Source: Armatimonadota bacterium (GTDB taxonomy: Bacteria > Armatimonadota > Zipacnadia > Zipacnadales > JABUFB01). From it: a stretch of 64,000 bases of DNA. The translations under genes and the position numbers were made by a program. The notes under the pieces were generated by a model. The model worked only from the letters and a program-made list of their open reading frames with translations. It was not told where the DNA came from and ran no database searches. Shown piece by piece: positions 61,469-64,000 of the stretch (within the stretch, counting starts at the first letter, position 1; every line of letters starts with the position of its first letter). The stretch is taken from contig JABUFB010000015.1 in assembly GCA_013314775.1 (NCBI GenBank), positions 1-64,000 on the forward strand, written 5' to 3'.

Positions 61469-63049
61469 ATGATTGATGCGCACTGGCTCACGGGATCGGA
61501 GATGGTACTGCCCTTCATCCAGCGACGCACTCTGTGCCCCATGACAGCACGTACTTCCGGGCAGACGCCGCGACGCCTGGCTGAGCTGGTGCCGGGACTG
61601 GGACTGCAGATAAAGCTGCCATCGGACCCGGTGATTACCGGAATCACGGCAGATTCGCGCGAGACGCGGCCCGGAGACCTGTTCGTGGCGATTCGGGGGT
61701 TCGCGACCGACGGGCACAGGTTCGTGGGCGAGGCGGTGGTGAAGGGCGCCGTCGCGGTGGTCCTTGAAGACGAGGCTTACGCGCCTGTGGGCGCACCGGG
61801 GTTACCGGTGATCGTGGTGCCTAACTCTCGCAAAGCCGCCGGGCAACTGGCCGCAGAGTTCTACGGGCACCCATCCCACAAGCTGTGTCTCGTCGGCGTG
61901 ACCGGGACCAATGGAAAGACCACGGTCTCACTGCTGATGGACAGCATATTCCGGGCCTGCGGGCACAAGACCGGGGTCGTGGGCACCCTCGGACGAAGCG
62001 TGGCTGGGGAGTGGCGTGGTGGAGAGCGTACCACGCCGGACGCGATCGAGCTTCAGCGGCTGCTGGCCGAGATGCATCAGTGCGGCGTCACGCACGTATC
62101 GATGGAAGTATCCTCACACGCCCTGGACCTTGACAGGGTTGTCAGGTGCAGGTTTGCCGGCGGGATCTTTACCAATCTTACTCAGGATCACCTTGACTAC
62201 CACGTAAGTTTGGATGAGTATCTGCAGGCAAAGTTGCGCTTGTTCACGGCCTGCGCCGATGAGTCCGATCCCCGGCATCCGATGGTGGCCGCGATCAACG
62301 CGGACGACCCGGCGGGCCGGCAGGTGGCCCAGGCCGCCCGGGCCCGGGTGATTATGTATGGCACCAACGGCGGCAGCGAAGTCCGGGCGCGCAGTATCAG
62401 CCTTGGGCCGAACGGGTCCCAGTTTGAGTTGCTGATCGGGCGCAAGGCAGCTGCCGTCGAGCTGAAGATGCCCGGGCATTTCAACGTGTACAATGCGCTG
62501 GCGGCAGCCGCATGCGCCTACGGATTGGGCGTCGAAATGGGGGACATCATCGCCGGCCTGGAAGCTTTGGAGGCGGTTCCGGGCAGGTTCGAGCGGGTCT
62601 CGGGAGCGCGGGATTACGCGGTCATCGTGGACTACGCCCACACACCGATGGCTCTCGACAATATTCTCAGGGCCGCGCGGAACATCGGTCCAAAGCGCAT
62701 CATCTGTGTAATGGGCTGCGGGGGCGACCGCGACAGGGGCAAACGGCCGAAGATGGGCAAGGTGTCCGCGGATCTTGCGGACATCACAATTGTGACCAGC
62801 GATAACCCGCGGTCCGAAGACCCACTGGCGATCATCGAGGACATCAAAGGCGGTCTCACCGGTGGGACCTACGAAGTGGTGCCGGATCGCAGGGAAGCTA
62901 TCTTCAGGGCGGTTGAGCTTGCCGAACCTGGAGATATAGTGGTTATTGCAGGTAAGGGCCATGAAACTTATCAAGAGTTCGCCGATCACCGTATTGACTT
63001 TGATGACCGGATTGTGGCAAGAGAGGCTATCGAGGCGCGGGAGGCGTAA
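61469..63049 (+). CDS. murE: UDP-MurNAc-tripeptide synthetase
   Basis: A 526-residue Mur ligase that adds the third stem-peptide residue. Seen: ITGITADSRETRPGDLFVAI in domain 1, the ATP loop VGVTGTNGKTTVSLL, TTPDAIELQ, MEVSSHALDLDRV, LTQDHLDYHVSL (with the Lys to be carbamylated in YLQAKLRLF) and VVDYAHTP. The residue-selecting motif reads SDNPRSEDP; DNPR is the meso-diaminopimelate type. ATG 61469 has AAGGAA 8 nt upstream; homology begins around ATG 61541, so a shorter start is possible. murF starts 69 bp after its stop. Confidence 0.95.
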   Translation: MIDAHWLTGSEMVLPFIQRRTLCPMTARTSGQTPRRLAELVPGLGLQIKLPSDPVITGITADSRETRPGDLFVAIRGFATDGHRFVGEAVVKGAVAVVLEDEAYAPVGAPGLPVIVVPNSRKAAGQLAAEFYGHPSHKLCLVGVTGTNGKTTVSLLMDSIFRACGHKTGVVGTLGRSVAGEWRGGERTTPDAIELQRLLAEMHQCGVTHVSMEVSSHALDLDRVVRCRFAGGIFTNLTQDHLDYHVSLDEYLQAKLRLFTACADESDPRHPMVAAINADDPAGRQVAQAARARVIMYGTNGGSEVRARSISLGPNGSQFELLIGRKAAAVELKMPGHFNVYNALAAAACAYGLGVEMGDIIAGLEALEAVPGRFERVSGARDYAVIVDYAHTPMALDNILRAARNIGPKRIICVMGCGGDRDRGKRPKMGKVSADLADITIVTSDNPRSEDPLAIIEDIKGGLTGGTYEVVPDRREAIFRAVELAEPGDIVVIAGKGHETYQEFADHRIDFDDRIVAREAIEAREA

Positions 63050-63118
63050 AGCTCCGCGGCACCCCGCGGCTCAAGCCGGGATGTGCCGACTGTTCGTAGA
63101 ACGCGTGGGACGAGACCG

Positions 63119-64000
63119 ATGACCCCCCACTCACTCCAGCAGATAGCAGATGCGTGCAAGGGCGTACTGCTTGACGCAGACCCCGAAACCAAAGTCAGGA
63201 ACGTGACCACCGACACCCGCGAGCTCGTCGCGGGTGACCTTTTCGTCGCGCTCGTGGGCGAGAAGCACAACGGCCATGACTACGTGGCCCGTGCGATGGA
63301 GTTGGGCGCGGTGGCCGCAGTGGTGAGTCGCAGCAACGAACTCGCCTCCCCGCGGATCGTGGTGGAGGATACGCTCCGGGCATACGGAGAGATCGGTGGT
63401 CTGGCGCGAAATGACGCGACCGCAACGGTGATCGCCATCACCGGTTCTGCGGGGAAGACTACCACGAAGGACATGACGGGCACCATTGCCCATCTTGCGG
63501 GACCGTCCCTGGTGACGCCAGCCACTGAGAATAATGAGGTGGGCGTCCCAAGGCTTCTGCTCAGACTGACGCCCGAACACCGTTACTGTGTGGCCGAGCT
63601 TGCCATGCGCGGCCCGGGGGAGATCGGGTACCTGGCACGCATTTGCAGGCCTCACATCGGGGTCATCACCAACATTGGCGATGCCCATGTGGGGCGCCTG
63701 GGAAGCCGGGAGGCAATTGCACAGGCGAAGGGTGAACTGCTGGCGGCGCTGCAGCCGGACGGCGTTGCGGTACTCAATGCGGATGACTTTTTCTATGGGC
63801 TATACACCCAACTCGCGCCGTGCAAAGTCTTCTCTTTCGGACTGGGAGATGCGCGGGATTCGGAACTGCATGTCACGGCGACCGATGTGCGCGCGCAGGG
63901 AGTAGAACCGGCGCGGTTTCGGCTGGTGTTGGGAGACGCGTCTTTCCCGGTTGCACTTCGGGTGCCGGGGATACACAATGTGCGCAATGCTCTGGCATCC
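63119..64000 (+). CDS. murF: UDP-MurNAc-tripeptide--D-Ala-D-Ala ligase (partial, runs off window)
   Basis: The first 294 codons are present and open to the window end. Domain 1 has NVTTDTRELVAGDLFVALVGEKHNGHDYV; the ATP loop is ITGSAGKTTTKDM (usual GSxGKTTTK); TENNEVGVPRLLLRL and AELAMRGPGEIGYLA are further MurF markers, as is ITNIGDAHVGRLGS. It adds D-Ala-D-Ala to complete the pentapeptide precursor. The ATG at 63119 has a weak GGGA upstream. Order murE-murF is the usual one in division/cell-wall clusters. Confidence 0.93.
   Translation, partial: MTPHSLQQIADACKGVLLDADPETKVRNVTTDTRELVAGDLFVALVGEKHNGHDYVARAMELGAVAAVVSRSNELASPRIVVEDTLRAYGEIGGLARNDATATVIAITGSAGKTTTKDMTGTIAHLAGPSLVTPATENNEVGVPRLLLRLTPEHRYCVAELAMRGPGEIGYLARICRPHIGVITNIGDAHVGRLGSREAIAQAKGELLAALQPDGVAVLNADDFFYGLYTQLAPCKVFSFGLGDARDSELHVTATDVRAQGVEPARFRLVLGDASFPVALRVPGIHNVRNALAS

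Noticed and set aside
1-64000. tRNA, rRNA, insertion sequences or prophage
   Set aside because: No TpsiC-arm-like sequence with matching acceptor stems was seen in the gaps, and no transposase, integrase or phage structural gene was recognised.

Overview
The window is GC-rich bacterial chromosome with dense coding, no tRNA or rRNA gene, no phage genes and no transposase that I can recognise. The best guess for the host is an uncultured diderm of the Armatimonadota type, or a relative. Three things point there: short prepilin-like proteins whose N-terminal region reads [12 protein letters not shown] and which end in a WLDGH/FFDGH motif (128-742 and 26044-26583); a large membrane protein resembling the DUF6785 group next to an FtsX-type permease; and many sugar-isomerase, Gfo/Idh/MocA and UroD-like genes. 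LptD, LptF/G, Lgt and LspA homologues imply an LPS-bearing outer membrane with lipoproteins. The DNPR motif in MurE suggests meso-diaminopimelate peptidoglycan. The taxonomic placement is inference.

Layout. 1-8 kb: a pilin-like gene with a damaged 5' end, an alpha/beta hydrolase, a GT4 glycosyltransferase, a TPR membrane protein with PPxWPxxW repeats, and a C45-type Ntn hydrolase. 7.2-13.1 kb (minus strand): ileS-dksA/traR-lspA-lgt-rluA, a conserved neighbourhood for isoleucyl-tRNA charging and lipoprotein maturation, driven by a clear sigma70-type promoter upstream of ileS. 13.8-24 kb: a ThiE-like protein, a 1585-residue fusion of a degenerate M28 peptidase domain with an FtsX permease, a polytopic membrane protein, a zinc-ribbon membrane protein, an AMMECR1 protein and a TIM-barrel isomerase. 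24-28 kb: an orphan histidine kinase, an intact pilin-like gene and a protein with secretin N-domain-like repeats.

28-46 kb is an accessory catabolic region: Gfo/Idh/MocA oxidoreductase, UroD-like putative methyltransferase, sugar isomerase, cupin, metallo-beta-lactamase-fold hydrolase, sialidase-fold protein, GH95-like glycosidase, nucleoside hydrolase, SMP-30 lactonase and a formylglycine-type sulfatase. BioY (biotin uptake) and citramalate synthase (isoleucine synthesis) are embedded in it. The cimA leader is a T-box riboswitch whose specifier reads AUC, so isoleucine supply is probably sensed through uncharged tRNA-Ile. 46-56 kb: envelope genes (two-zinc-finger anti-sigma-like protein, M28/QC-like lipoprotein, LptF/G, LptD), a nitrilase, a CPBP protein, a GHMP sugar kinase and an outer-membrane DUF481-like protein. 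57-64 kb is the start of a division and cell-wall cluster: mraZ-rsmH-ftsL-ftsI-murE-murF, with murF running off the window.

The most distinctive signals are the isoleucine T-box, the pseudo-peptidase/FtsX fusion, the tryptophan-rich repeats of the TPR protein, and two families of dispersed intergenic repeats. Both copies of the larger repeat (about 340 bp) lie just upstream of a minus-strand promoter. I could not run searches; family names rest on motifs read directly from the translated sequence.
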